Source: an uncultured Rhodospirillales bacterium
GTDB lineage: Bacteria > Pseudomonadota > Alphaproteobacteria > ATCC43930 > CGMCC-115725
Direction: 5' to 3'
DNA length: 49,742 nt
NCBI GenBank assembly: GCA_903822185.1
Contig: CAIJOA010000029.1
Span: 1-49,742, forward strand
Part shown: in pieces, positions 1 to 8,295 of the stretch
Layout of the letters: each line of letters begins with the position of its first letter
How positions within the stretch are numbered: position 1 is the stretch's first letter
Made by a program: the position numbers and the translations under genes
Notes under the pieces: generated by a model
Told to the model about the DNA's origin: nothing
What the model saw: the letters and a program-made list of their open reading frames with translations, nothing else
Databases searched by the model: none

Positions 1-8
1 CGCTTCAT

Positions 9-36
9 CCTCATCCCGAGCGAAGTCGAGGGACGC
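9..36. repeat. Family B palindrome, single arm at window edge
   Basis: This is one arm of the dispersed CCTCATCCCGAGCGAAGTCG-type palindrome found in full at 15966, 22521, 38258, 43391 and 49659. The partner arm would lie before the window start. Confidence 0.75.
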
Positions 37-64
37 TCGATGAACGCGCCAACGCCGATAAAGA

Positions 65-150
65 TTCACCACGGAGACACGGAGGACACGGAGGAAGAAT
101 TTCTTCTCCGTGTCCTCCGTGTCCTCCGTGTCTCCGTGGTTATCTTTTTT
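65..150. repeat. Family A long palindrome (CCACGGAGACAC type)
   Basis: Two arms of about 31 and 39 nt (69-99 and 101-139) are near-perfect reverse complements and are built from internal repeats of ACACGGAGG and its complement. A run of T follows on the + side. The same element recurs at 15868 and 18898. It sits directly 3' of the minus-strand gene at 156-608 and could end its transcript. Confidence 0.85.
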
Positions 151-155
151 GAGCG

Positions 156-608
156 CTACTTCTTCGCCTTCATCGCCGCGCGTAACTCCGCTGTCAGCTT
201 CTCGACCTCGTCCGGCCGTCCATGAAACGCCGCCGGCGTGTTCTGGAACATCTCGACCATCCACACGCCGCCATGACGCGCGGACACGAGCGTCTGGATC
301 GCGTTCACCGCCGGGTTGATGTCGTTTATCCCCGGCACGACCATGCCAGCTACCGCACGCAGCATCGCCGTGTCGGGGGACAGCATCCGGACTTCGCGGA
401 CGATACCGATGAAGGGCGGGGTCGGGTGCAGGGCGAAGATTTGGCCCAAGGCCGCCGCGATGGCGGCTGGTCCATCCAAGGGGCTGCCGTCGAAACCGAC
501 CATATTCCCGTGCGGCGCGATGAGGGCGGCGATGCCCGCGGCGTCCCGGCTGCCCCAGGCGGCCAGCAGCCGGCGATAGAGGTCGCGGATATCCTGTTCG
601 TCCGACAT
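156..608 (-). CDS. SnoaL/DUF4440-like small protein (SgcJ/EcaC type)
   Basis: The 150-residue protein has the layout of an NTF2-like cone fold. An N-terminal helix with the segment IRDLYRRLLAAWGSRDAAGI is followed by alternating strands, and a conserved late region carries the SARHGGVWMVEMFQNTPAAF segment typical of SgcJ/EcaC-type proteins. Family members bind small hydrophobic ligands or act as isomerases or hydrolases; no catalytic residue can be assigned here. There is no signal peptide. The start has a good AAGGAGA ribosome site six bases upstream. It is divergent from the molybdopterin dehydrogenase gene at 770, with about 160 bp between them. The family is fairly sure, the function unknown. 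Confidence 0.75.
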   Translation of the reverse strand: MSDEQDIRDLYRRLLAAWGSRDAAGIAALIAPHGNMVGFDGSPLDGPAAIAAALGQIFALHPTPPFIGIVREVRMLSPDTAMLRAVAGMVVPGINDINPAVNAIQTLVSARHGGVWMVEMFQNTPAAFHGRPDEVEKLTAELRAAMKAKK

Positions 609-769
609 GGGCTTTCTCCTTGCGGTTGCCAGCTTATTCTATCCCTGAGGGCTGTTCCGTCGGATATAGCGCAGTTTGCCGAGGCTTACCTTGCCTTACC
701 TACGGTGCCGGGTAGAATTCCTGCCATCCGGCGCGCCAGACGACAGGCCGCCACAGGGGAGGATCGACA

Positions 770-3097
770 ATGAATTTCGGCGTGGGGCAACCCGTTGCGC
801 GCAAAGAAGACCCTCGGTTTCTGACCGGGCGTGGTCTCTATGTCTCCGATATCGAACTGCCGCGCCAGACCTATGGCGTCTTTATCTATTCCAGCTATGC
901 CCATGCCAAGATCAATTCGATCGACACGACCGAGGCTGCCAAGGCGCCGGGTATCGTCGCGATCCTGACCGGCAAGGATTGGACGGCCGACAAGCTCGGT
1001 TCGGTCAATCCCGAGGCGATGCCGGAAGATTTCGGCGGCCCGAAAGGTCATCGCACCCAGCATTGGCCGCTGGCGATCGATAAGGTCCGCTATGTCGGCG
1101 AACGCGTCGCGCTGGTCATCGGCGAGACCGAGGCCCAGGCGCGCGATGCCGCCGATCTGGTCAATATCGATTACGAATTGCTGCCGACGATCGTCCGCGC
1201 CACCGACGCGGTCAAAGACGGCGCGCCGCTGGTCTATGAAGAGTCGCCCAAGAACACTTGCTTCACCCTACGCATGGGTAATGTCGATGCGGTCGAGCCG
1301 GCCTTTGCCGCCGCCGCGCATGTGACCAAGATCGAGCTGTTCAACAATCGCCTCAACGCCTTCACGATGGAGCCGCGCGGCTGCATCGGCGCGTTCGACG
1401 ATCGCGAACAACGCTACACGCTCTATACCAGCACCCAAAACGTCCACGGCGTCCGCAAGGGCCTATCGCATATCTATCACGTGCCCGAGGATCAGCTTCG
1501 CGTCATCGCCAAGGATGTCGGCGGCGGCTTCGGCATGAAGGGCAATCTCTATCCGGAAGAAGTCGTGTTGCCCTGGGCGGCCAAGAAGATTCGCCGGGCG
1601 ATCAAATGGATCGCGACGCGGTCCGAGGCGTTGCTGGGCGACGATCAGGGCCGCGATCTGTTTGTGACCGCGGAACTGGCCTTGGATAAAGACGGCCGCT
1701 TCCTCGCGCTGCGCTGGAAGGGCCTGCACAATGTCGGCGCCTATATCGAAGGCTCGGGCATCGTGCCGGTGATGTTCGTGATGAAGCTGGCGCCGTCGGT
1801 CTATGACATTCCGGCCGTCGCCGTCTTCAACAGCGCGGTCTTCACCAACACGCCGCCGACCATTCCCTATCGCGGCGCGGGTCGTCCCGAGGCGGTCTAT
1901 ATCATCGAGCGGCTGATCGATCAGGCGGCGCACGAGATGAAGATCGACCGCGCCGAAATCCGCAAACGCAACTTCATCCAGCCGGCTGCGATGCCTTATG
2001 CCACCAAGACCGGCTGGACCTACGACACCGGTGATTTCAACGCGGCAATGACCAAGGCGCAGGGCCTCTCCGATTGGGAGGGCTACGAGACGCGCAAGAC
2101 CGCCAGCGAAAAGGCCGGCAAAAAGCGTGGCCGCGGTATCGTCGCCTATATCGACAACACCGGCATCTTCAACGACCGGATGGAAATCCGCTTCGATCCG
2201 TCCGGCAGGATCACGGTTCATTCGGGCATGCTCAATCACGGCCAAGGTCACGAGACGACCTTTGCCCAGATGGTGTCGGAATGGCTCAGCGTGCCGTTCG
2301 ACAGCATTCGCCTGGTGCAGGCCGATACCGACGAAGTCGCTTACGGCCGCGGCACCTATGCCTCGCGCAGCACGATGGTCGGCGGCAGCGCCCTTCGCGC
2401 GGCGGCGGATAACGTGATCGAGAAGGGCAAAAAGTTCGCGGCGCATTTCATGGAAGCGAACCCCGCCGATATCAGCTTCGCGGACGGCAAGTTCACGATC
2501 ACCGGCACCGACAAATCGATGCCGCTCTTGAAGATCGCCGCGATGTCCTACATCCCGATGGGGCTTCCGGCTGAACTGGGCGTGGGGCTGCGCGGCGACG
2601 GCGCTTTCACTGCGAACGTGCCCAGCTTCCCCAACGGCTGTCATGTCTGCGAAGTCGAAGTCGATCCTGACACGGGCACCGTGGTGATCGACCGCTATAC
2701 CGTCGTCGATGATATCGGCACCGTCATCAATCCGATGCTCGCCGAAGGCCAGGTCCAGGGCGGCGTCGTGCAGGGGATGGGGCAGGCACTGCTCGAAGAC
2801 ATCATTCATGACGAGAACGGGCAATTCCTCACAGGCTCGCTGATGGATTACGCGGTGCCGCGCGCCAGCGACATGCCCTACATCTCTGTCGGATTCAGCC
2901 CGGTGCCCTCGAAGTCCAATCCGCTCGGCGTCAAAGGCGTCGGCGAAGGCGGCACGGTGGCGGCGACGCCGACGGTGCTCAATGCGGTCATCGATGCGCT
3001 GAAACCCTATGGCGTCGTGACCATTCCGATGCCGGCGACCCCGGAACGGGTGTGGCAGGCAGTGAAGGGCGGCATCATCGCCGCTGCTGCAGAATAA
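770..3097 (+). CDS. Xanthine dehydrogenase-family molybdopterin-binding (large) subunit
   Basis: The 775-residue protein is a full-length CoxL/XdhB-type molybdenum cofactor subunit. It opens with the family motif VARKEDPRFLTGRGLYVSD, has a VGGGFGMKG cofactor loop near residue 250, a PYRGAGRPEAVY segment near residue 365, and a C-terminal KGVGEGGTVAA segment carrying the expected catalytic Glu. Such subunits oxidise aldehydes, CO, purines or other heterocycles together with an FAD subunit and a 2Fe-2S subunit. Neither partner is adjacent: upstream is a SnoaL-like gene and downstream a repeat and an unrelated operon. Either the partners are encoded elsewhere or this is an orphan. The ribosome site GGGGAGG lies about seven bases before ATG. 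The substrate cannot be inferred. Confidence 0.9.
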   Translation: MNFGVGQPVARKEDPRFLTGRGLYVSDIELPRQTYGVFIYSSYAHAKINSIDTTEAAKAPGIVAILTGKDWTADKLGSVNPEAMPEDFGGPKGHRTQHWPLAIDKVRYVGERVALVIGETEAQARDAADLVNIDYELLPTIVRATDAVKDGAPLVYEESPKNTCFTLRMGNVDAVEPAFAAAAHVTKIELFNNRLNAFTMEPRGCIGAFDDREQRYTLYTSTQNVHGVRKGLSHIYHVPEDQLRVIAKDVGGGFGMKGNLYPEEVVLPWAAKKIRRAIKWIATRSEALLGDDQGRDLFVTAELALDKDGRFLALRWKGLHNVGAYIEGSGIVPVMFVMKLAPSVYDIPAVAVFNSAVFTNTPPTIPYRGAGRPEAVYIIERLIDQAAHEMKIDRAEIRKRNFIQPAAMPYATKTGWTYDTGDFNAAMTKAQGLSDWEGYETRKTASEKAGKKRGRGIVAYIDNTGIFNDRMEIRFDPSGRITVHSGMLNHGQGHETTFAQMVSEWLSVPFDSIRLVQADTDEVAYGRGTYASRSTMVGGSALRAAADNVIEKGKKFAAHFMEANPADISFADGKFTITGTDKSMPLLKIAAMSYIPMGLPAELGVGLRGDGAFTANVPSFPNGCHVCEVEVDPDTGTVVIDRYTVVDDIGTVINPMLAEGQVQGGVVQGMGQALLEDIIHDENGQFLTGSLMDYAVPRASDMPYISVGFSPVPSKSNPLGVKGVGEGGTVAATPTVLNAVIDALKPYGVVTIPMPATPERVWQAVKGGIIAAAAE

Positions 3098-3115
3098 GTC
3101 AGGCTCAATCGATAT

Positions 3116-3267
3116 AACCTTCTCCGCCCTCTGGGGGGAGAAGGTGGCGAGCGCAGCGAGCGGATGAGGTGGGTCGCGCAACGAACGCGATGGTGCCATT
3201 GAGAGACACCTCACCCTCCCACCGCCTTGCGGCGGGCCCCTCCCTCTCCCCTAAAGCGGAGAGGGCT
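3116..3267. repeat. Family F palindromic repeat, copy 1
   Basis: This block of about 150 nt begins with CTTCTCCGCCC facing GGGGGAGAAGG and ends with CCCTCTCCCCTAAAGCGGAG. Its core reads GGCGAGC...GATGAGGTGGGT with the complement CACCTCACCCTCCC further on. It starts 18 nt after the stop of the dehydrogenase gene. A second copy starts immediately after the stop of the gene ending at 6645. Confidence 0.85.
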
Positions 3268-3370
3268 TAACCGTTCACAGCCCGAAGACCTTTTCGACTC
3301 GTCCTGCCTCTTGCGTAACCGCCGCGAAACTTACAGGTTGAAGCGGGGATTTTTGCTGGAGGACAGGTTC

Positions 3371-3625
3371 ATGGATCCGGATTATTTTTCGTACCCGCCG
3401 ATCTCGCTGATCATCATTTCGGTCGCGCTGCTGATCGCGCTGGCGGTCGGCAACGGCTTCATCGCCCGCGCGCTGAACAAGAGCGTCGTGCTGTGGGTCG
3501 TCCTATCGCTGATCCCGTTCATCAACACGTTCTTTTATATCTATATGGTTTATGCGGTGGTGCTCGGCATCCTTCATCGCCTCAATTCCCTGACCTCGCG
3601 GTCGGGCGTCGTCATCGATACCTGA
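3371..3625 (+). CDS. Small membrane protein with two membrane segments
   Basis: This 84-residue protein has two hydrophobic segments at roughly residues 11-30 and 38-66, joined by a short loop containing ARALNKS, and a polar C-terminal tail. The ATG at 3371 was chosen because GGAGGACAGG lies just upstream; a longer reading from 3227 would translate the palindromic repeat. It is the first gene of a tightly spaced run: 15 nt separate it from the GH25 muramidase gene, then two DUF805 genes and a deacylase follow with gaps of about 10-16 nt. Size and topology resemble small holins, but they also fit many unrelated small membrane proteins. I do not recognise a family. Confidence 0.65.
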   Translation: MDPDYFSYPPISLIIISVALLIALAVGNGFIARALNKSVVLWVVLSLIPFINTFFYIYMVYAVVLGILHRLNSLTSRSGVVIDT

Positions 3626-3640
3626 AAGCTGGAGAATATT

Positions 3641-4309
3641 ATGGACCTTCGCGTAGCGGGCTTCGACGTCTCGAAGTGGCAGCCGCATGTCGATTTCGCC
3701 AAAGCGAAAGCAGCGGGGATGGGCTTCGTCTTCATGCGGGCCAGCAACGGCACCAATCCGGCGAACGAGCAATTGTTCGTGCCGCATTGGCAGGGCGCGC
3801 GTTCCGCCGGTCTTATTCGCGGCGCCTATCATTATTTCGTGCCGAGCCTCGACGCCAAGGCCCAGGCGCAGTTGTTTCTCAGCCAGATCGCCAAAGCGCT
3901 CGCACCCGGCGAGAAAAGCTATCTGCCGGCCGTGATCGATATCGAAGCGCTACCGGACGGTGTCGCCGTTCCCGCCTATGTCGCCGGCTTCAAACATTGG
4001 ATCGACACCGTCGAGGCCGATCCGCATTTCGCCGGCCGCAAGACCATTATCTATACGACGCAAAGCTTCTGGGCGCAGTTGGGCAATCCACCGGGCTTTT
4101 ACGACCGCCCCCTCTGGGTCGCCGATTATTCGAAAGACCCGCCGCGCATCCCGCCGGGCTGGGCCAGCTATGCCTTCTTCCAGAATTCCGAGAAGGGCAC
4201 CGTCGCCGGCATCGACGGTCCCGCCGATACCAATTTCTTCAACGGCGATATCGACGTGCTGACGGCGATGACGCAACCGCTGTCGTCGGCAACGCCGCCC
4301 GTTGCTTAA
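3641..4309 (+). CDS. GH25 family lysozyme (N-acetylmuramidase)
   Basis: The 222-residue protein is a complete GH25 catalytic domain. It starts with the hallmark AGFDVSKWQPHVDFAKAKAA (acidic residue Asp9), continues with GFVFMRAS, RGAYHYFVPS and LPAVIDIEALPDG (the catalytic D-x-E strand near residues 97-99), and ends with strands containing LWVADYSKDPP and the distal DTNFFNGDIDV motif. GH25 enzymes cut the beta-1,4 bond after N-acetylmuramic acid in peptidoglycan. No signal peptide is present, as in phage endolysins, so export would need a helper. The gene directly upstream encodes a small two-segment membrane protein. No phage structural genes are near. The ribosome site GGAGA is six bases from ATG. 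Confidence 0.9.
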   Translation: MDLRVAGFDVSKWQPHVDFAKAKAAGMGFVFMRASNGTNPANEQLFVPHWQGARSAGLIRGAYHYFVPSLDAKAQAQLFLSQIAKALAPGEKSYLPAVIDIEALPDGVAVPAYVAGFKHWIDTVEADPHFAGRKTIIYTTQSFWAQLGNPPGFYDRPLWVADYSKDPPRIPPGWASYAFFQNSEKGTVAGIDGPADTNFFNGDIDVLTAMTQPLSSATPPVA

Positions 4310-4318
4310 GGAAGGGGC

Positions 4319-4672
4319 ATGATCGACGGTCCCGTTTTTACCGCGACGATCAAAAGCGGTTTCGTCAAATCCTTCGATTTTCGCGGCCGGGCGTCGCGGC
4401 CTGATTACTGGTACTGGTTTCTGTTCATCTTCCTCGGCCAGATGATCAGTGCCTTTCTCGATGGCGAGTTACGCTTCATCTTCGTCCTGGTGACATTCGT
4501 GCCGACGCTCGCCGTCACGGTGCGGCGGATGCACGACATGGACCGCACCGGCTGGTGGATTTTGATCGGCCTCGTGCCGGGCCTCGGCGATCTCGCGCTG
4601 CTGATTTGGCTTACCTTGCCGGGCACTTATTATCCCAATCGCTTCGGCGACCCGATACCCGCCAGAACATAA
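4319..4672 (+). CDS. DUF805 family membrane protein, copy 1
   Basis: This 117-residue membrane protein shows the DUF805 pattern: an N-terminal FRGRASRPDYWYWFLF segment, hydrophobic segments, then the conserved VRRMHDMDRTGWW motif before a final membrane segment and a short polar tail. The family's function is not known. The start ATG is preceded by AAGGAAGGGG and lies 9 nt after the GH25 stop. The next gene is a second DUF805 protein with the same domain layout but clearly diverged sequence, so this is an old tandem duplication. Context places it in an operon with a muramidase and a D-amino-acid deacylase. Confidence 0.88.
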   Translation: MIDGPVFTATIKSGFVKSFDFRGRASRPDYWYWFLFIFLGQMISAFLDGELRFIFVLVTFVPTLAVTVRRMHDMDRTGWWILIGLVPGLGDLALLIWLTLPGTYYPNRFGDPIPART

Positions 4673-4682
4673 GGACTGCAGC

Positions 4683-5027
4683 ATGAATTTTTTCGATGCG
4701 ATCAAGGCTGGCTTCGTCGGCTATGTCGATTTCCACAGCCGCGCATCGCGGCCCGAATATTGGTACTGGGTGCTGTTCGGCATCATTGCGGGCGCCGTGT
4801 TGGGTGCGATCGATGTGCGGCTTCAGGTGGCGTTCTCGCTGGCGACGCTGTTGCCGGGGTTGTCGCTGTCGGTACGCCGTCTGCATGATATCGGTCGCTC
4901 GGGATGGTGGCTGCTGATCGCATTCGCACCGCTGATCGGAATCGTCCTGCTGCTGATCTGGGCCTGCAAACGCGGCGAAGACGGCGTCAACGAATACGGC
5001 CCGCCGCGCGTGCGTTTAGTCGTTTGA
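4683..5027 (+). CDS. DUF805 family membrane protein, copy 2
   Basis: The 114-residue DUF805 paralogue follows copy 1 by 10 nt. It has the family signatures SRASRPEYWYW near the N terminus and VRRLHDIGRSGWW before the last hydrophobic segment, and ends with a charged tail (CKRGEDGVNEYGPPR). AAGGA lies eight bases before ATG. It differs from copy 1 mainly in its first membrane hairpin. The downstream deacylase starts within 16 nt, so both DUF805 genes are very probably on one transcript with it. No enzymatic residues are apparent. Confidence 0.88.
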   Translation: MNFFDAIKAGFVGYVDFHSRASRPEYWYWVLFGIIAGAVLGAIDVRLQVAFSLATLLPGLSLSVRRLHDIGRSGWWLLIAFAPLIGIVLLLIWACKRGEDGVNEYGPPRVRLVV

Positions 5028-5043
5028 TCGTAAGGCTTTGAGC

Positions 5044-6645
5044 TTGAGCAAGGCAGACATCCTCATTCAAGGCGGGCAGGTCATCGACGGCACCGGCTCG
5101 CCCGCCATCGAGACCGATATCGCCATCACCAACGGCAAGATCGTGGCAATCGGCCCGAAGCTGGCGACCGAAGCGGGGCGGGTCATCGATGCGCGTAACA
5201 TGGTGGTGTCGCCAGGCTTCATAGACATCAAGACTCATTCCGACTGGACCGTGCCGCTTAATCCTCAGGGGCACAGCAAGCTGCGCCAGGGCGTCACGAC
5301 CGAAGTCATCGGCCATTGCGGCTATTCCTGTGCACCGGCGCTGCCGGGTAAGGCGGGGATATTGCGCGATTATCTTTCGCCCAGCGCGCCGTGGCTGACC
5401 TTCATCGATCAAAGCTTCCACGATTATCTCGGCACCTTCCCGAAGACCTCGGGAAATTTCGTGCCGTTGGTCGGGCACAACACACTGCGACTGATGGTGA
5501 TGGGCCTCGCCGACCGCCACGCGACCGACGACGAAGTGAACGAGATGATTGCCTTGGCGCAAGAGGCGTTCGATGCCGGCGCGTTCGGGCTTTCGACTGG
5601 CCTCTTCACGCCGCCGGGCGCTTTCGCCGCGACCGAGGAGATCGTCGCGCTGGCCAAGATCGCCAAGGGACGGGGCGGGCGCTACTTCACCCATCTGCGC
5701 GATGAAGCCAACGAAGTTTTCGCCGCGCTCGACGAAGCCATTCGCGTCGGCGACGAATCCGGCATTCATGTCCAGGTCGTGCATATGAAATTGTCCGGCC
5801 TCGATAATTGGGGCCGCGCGAGCGAGATGCTGGACCGGATCGAAGCGGCGCGGGCGCGCGGAATCGCCATCGATTGCGATCAATATCCCTATACCGCCGC
5901 CAGCAATCCCTTGAAGAACCTGCTGCCGCGCTGGGTGCAAAGCGACAAGATCGACGAGATGAAGGCGCGTCTTGCATCGCCCGAGAACCGCGCGCGAATC
6001 AAGCAAGAGATCGCGACCCACGGCCTCAATAATTTCGGCCGCATCAAGGACTGGGACGCGATCCGCATCTCCGTCAGCCCGCATCAGGGCCAATATGCCG
6101 GCCGCACCATGCTCGATATCGCCAACGAACGCGGCATCGATCCGGTCGATTGCGCCTGCGATTATCTGATCGCCGATCAATGCGCGACGCGAGTGCTGGT
6201 GGATTCAATTTCTGAAGACGACATCCAGACCATGATCAAGTCGCCGGATGTCTGCGTCGGCTCGGATGGCAACTGTGTGGCGACGCACGGCATCACCGGG
6301 CAGGGGCGGCCGCATCCGCGCTTCTACGGCACCTTCCCACGCATCATCGGTCATTATTCGCAAGAGCTGCACCTGATCGACCTGCCGCTGGCCATCCACA
6401 AGATGACCGGCGCGTCAGCGAAGGCGCTCGGCTTCACCGATCGCGGCTTGCTCAAGACCGGCTACGCCGCCGACATCACCTTGTTCGACCCCGCCGAATT
6501 CCGCGAACGTGCGACCTATCAGGACCCTCATCAATATCCGGCGGGAGATTCGACGACGGTACTGGTCAACGGCACGGTGACGATAGACCACGCCGAACAT
6601 ACCGGCGCGCTGGCGGGGGATTTGCTGAAGCGGGCGTCGGCTTAA
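5044..6645 (+). CDS. N-acyl-D-amino-acid deacylase (D-aminoacylase family)
   Basis: The amidohydrolase of about 533 residues has an N-terminal small beta domain (DILIQGGQVIDGTG), the metal-site strand SPGFIDIKTHSDW, the Cys-containing VTTEVIGHCGYSCAP segment that supplies the zinc ligand in this family, FTHLRDEA, VVHMKLSG and a C-terminal VGSDGN motif with the catalytic Asp. Such enzymes release free D-amino acids from N-acyl-D-amino acids. The first His of the usual HxH pair is Lys here, a variant I recall from a subfamily. Two TTG codons could start it: 5038 lies only 2 nt from AAGG, while 5044 has a spacing of 8 and is preferred. It is last in the operon with the GH25 and DUF805 genes and is followed at once by a palindromic repeat. 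Confidence 0.87.
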   Translation: MSKADILIQGGQVIDGTGSPAIETDIAITNGKIVAIGPKLATEAGRVIDARNMVVSPGFIDIKTHSDWTVPLNPQGHSKLRQGVTTEVIGHCGYSCAPALPGKAGILRDYLSPSAPWLTFIDQSFHDYLGTFPKTSGNFVPLVGHNTLRLMVMGLADRHATDDEVNEMIALAQEAFDAGAFGLSTGLFTPPGAFAATEEIVALAKIAKGRGGRYFTHLRDEANEVFAALDEAIRVGDESGIHVQVVHMKLSGLDNWGRASEMLDRIEAARARGIAIDCDQYPYTAASNPLKNLLPRWVQSDKIDEMKARLASPENRARIKQEIATHGLNNFGRIKDWDAIRISVSPHQGQYAGRTMLDIANERGIDPVDCACDYLIADQCATRVLVDSISEDDIQTMIKSPDVCVGSDGNCVATHGITGQGRPHPRFYGTFPRIIGHYSQELHLIDLPLAIHKMTGASAKALGFTDRGLLKTGYAADITLFDPAEFRERATYQDPHQYPAGDSTTVLVNGTVTIDHAEHTGALAGDLLKRASA

Positions 6646-6796
6646 ACCTTCTCCGCCCTTCGGGGGGAGAAGGTGGCGAGCAAAGCGAGCCGGATGAGGT
6701 GGGTGGTGCAACAACCGTGATCTGCCTTTGAGACACACCTCACCCTCCCGTTGCTTGCGCAACGGGCCCCTCCCTCTCCCCTAAAGCGGAGAGGGG
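6646..6796. repeat. Family F palindromic repeat, copy 2
   Basis: This second copy of the 150-nt element is highly similar to 3116-3267, including the CTTCTCCGCCC/GGGGGAGAAGG head, the GGCGAGC core and the CCCTCTCCCCTAAAGCGGAG tail. The central parts differ (CCGCCTTGCGG in copy 1, CGTTGCTTGCGCAACG here), but each is itself an inverted repeat. It begins at the first base after the deacylase stop codon. Confidence 0.85.
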
Positions 6797-6867
6797 ATTA
6801 TGGGGCTGGATTTGAACCGCTTCGCCACCACCTCTATCCTGACGCCCGGCCGTTTTAGGAGCACCTC

Positions 6868-8244
6868 ATGCCGCAATATGATTTCGATCTCTTCACCATC
6901 GGCGCGGGATCTGGGGGCGTGGGGGCGTCGCGGCGGGCGGCGTCTTATGGGGCGCGGGTTGGGATTTGCGAGGACAGCCGGGTCGGCGGCACTTGCGTCA
7001 TTCGCGGCTGCATCCCGAAGAAGCTGCTGGTCTATGGCGCGGGCTTTGCGCATCAGTTCGAGGATGCCAAGGGCTATGGCTGGACGGTCGCGCCGCCGGT
7101 GTTTTCCTGGCCCGACCTGATCGCGGCCAAGGACAAAGAAATCTCGCGGCTCGAAGGTATCTATCACAAGCTCTTGAAGGATTCCGGCTGCACGCTGTTC
7201 GAGGCGCGCGGCACGCTGATCGACGATCACACCATTCAGGTCGGCAGCAAGCGCGTCACCGCGGCGAACATCCTGATCGCGACCGGCAGCTATCCCGTCC
7301 GGCCCGACATTCCGGGCATCGAATATTCGATCACCTCGAACGAGGCGCTCGATCTGCCGAAATTGCCGCGCAACATCATCATCGTCGGCGGCGGCTATAT
7401 CGCGCTGGAATTCGCGAACATCTTTTCGGGATTCGGCTCGAAGGTGACATTGATGGTGCGCGGCGAGAATGTGCTCAACGGCTTCGATGCCGATGTTCGC
7501 GTCGATATCGCCAAGGAGATGGAGCGCAACGGCATTACCATCCATACTCGGACGCATATCGAGCGCATTGAATCGATCGAGGGCGGCGTTACCGCCTACG
7601 CCAAAGGCGGATTAGAGGTTTCAGCCGATTGTATTCTCTATGCGACGGGCCGCAAGCCGTGCAGTGCCAAGATGGGTCTCGCCGAAGCCGGGGTGAAGCT
7701 GCATCACGATGGCAGCGTCATCGTCGATGATTGGCAGCACACGTCGGTGCCGCATATCTATGCTATCGGCGATGTCACCAACAAGCTGAACCTGACGCCG
7801 GTCGCGATTGCCGAGGGGCGGGCGCTGGCCGAGACCTTGTTCAACAACAATCCGATGAACGTCTCGCACGACAATGTCTCGACGGCGGTGTTCAGCCAGC
7901 CGACGATCGCGACCGTGGGCCTCACCGAGGAAGACGCGCGCAAGAAATACGGTCCGGTCGATATCTATCGCGCCCGCTTCAAGCCGCTGAAGAACACGGT
8001 GTCGGGCAACGAGGAACGCACGATGATGAAAATCGTCGTCGATCGCGCGACCGACAAGGTGGTCGGCCTTCACATGGTCGGCGTCGATGCGCCCGAGATC
8101 ATTCAGTCGCTGGCCGTCGCCATCACCTGCGGCGCGACGAAGAAACAGTTCGACCGCACCATGGCGATGCACCCGACCGCGGCCGAGGAATTCGTCACCA
8201 TGCGCGACAAGGTGCCCGAACCGAAAGCCGACTCCGCGGCGTAG
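6868..8244 (+). CDS. gor: Glutathione-disulfide reductase
   Basis: The 458-residue class I flavoprotein disulfide reductase reduces oxidised glutathione with NADPH in the cytoplasm. It has the FAD-binding GAGSGGVGASRRAASYGA motif near the N terminus, the redox-active GGTCVIRGCIPKK disulfide site, the NAD(P)-binding GGGYIALEFA fold near residue 170, the second FAD motif HIYAIGDV, and the C-terminal HPTAAEEF dimer-interface motif whose His acts as acid/base. The CVIRGC form is typical of glutathione reductase and plant-type relatives rather than lipoamide dehydrogenase or mercuric reductase. The start follows TAGGAGCACCTC. It is a monocistronic-looking gene between a family F repeat and the receiver gene. 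Confidence 0.93.
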   Translation: MPQYDFDLFTIGAGSGGVGASRRAASYGARVGICEDSRVGGTCVIRGCIPKKLLVYGAGFAHQFEDAKGYGWTVAPPVFSWPDLIAAKDKEISRLEGIYHKLLKDSGCTLFEARGTLIDDHTIQVGSKRVTAANILIATGSYPVRPDIPGIEYSITSNEALDLPKLPRNIIIVGGGYIALEFANIFSGFGSKVTLMVRGENVLNGFDADVRVDIAKEMERNGITIHTRTHIERIESIEGGVTAYAKGGLEVSADCILYATGRKPCSAKMGLAEAGVKLHHDGSVIVDDWQHTSVPHIYAIGDVTNKLNLTPVAIAEGRALAETLFNNNPMNVSHDNVSTAVFSQPTIATVGLTEEDARKKYGPVDIYRARFKPLKNTVSGNEERTMMKIVVDRATDKVVGLHMVGVDAPEIIQSLAVAITCGATKKQFDRTMAMHPTAAEEFVTMRDKVPEPKADSAA

Positions 8245-8295
8245 GCGGCCAAAGTTGCCCTTGCGTTGCCGCGACGGTCACGCTGCTATGAAGGG

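Noticed and set aside
65-150. CRISPR-like array from the repeated ACACGGAGG units
   Set aside because: Units are contiguous, only about 9 nt, form a palindrome and have no spacers.
1463-3214. Long open frame on the minus strand inside the dehydrogenase gene (and similar ones opposite the porin, MFS, monooxygenase and DAHP synthase genes)
   Set aside because: High GC at third positions keeps antisense frames open; the products are His/Arg-rich without family motifs, and the opposite strand encodes clear conserved proteins.
3116-3267. Family F blocks as a miniature insertion sequence
   Set aside because: No target duplication is visible at the ends and both copies follow stop codons directly; they are described as repeats only.
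5038-5040. TTG at 5038 as the deacylase start
   Set aside because: It is only 2 nt from the AAGG site; TTG at 5044 has normal spacing. The difference is two residues.
8266-8268. TTG at 8266 as the receiver start
   Set aside because: It adds ten Arg-rich residues before the first strand without a ribosome site; GTG at 8296 fits receiver proteins better, though this is not certain.
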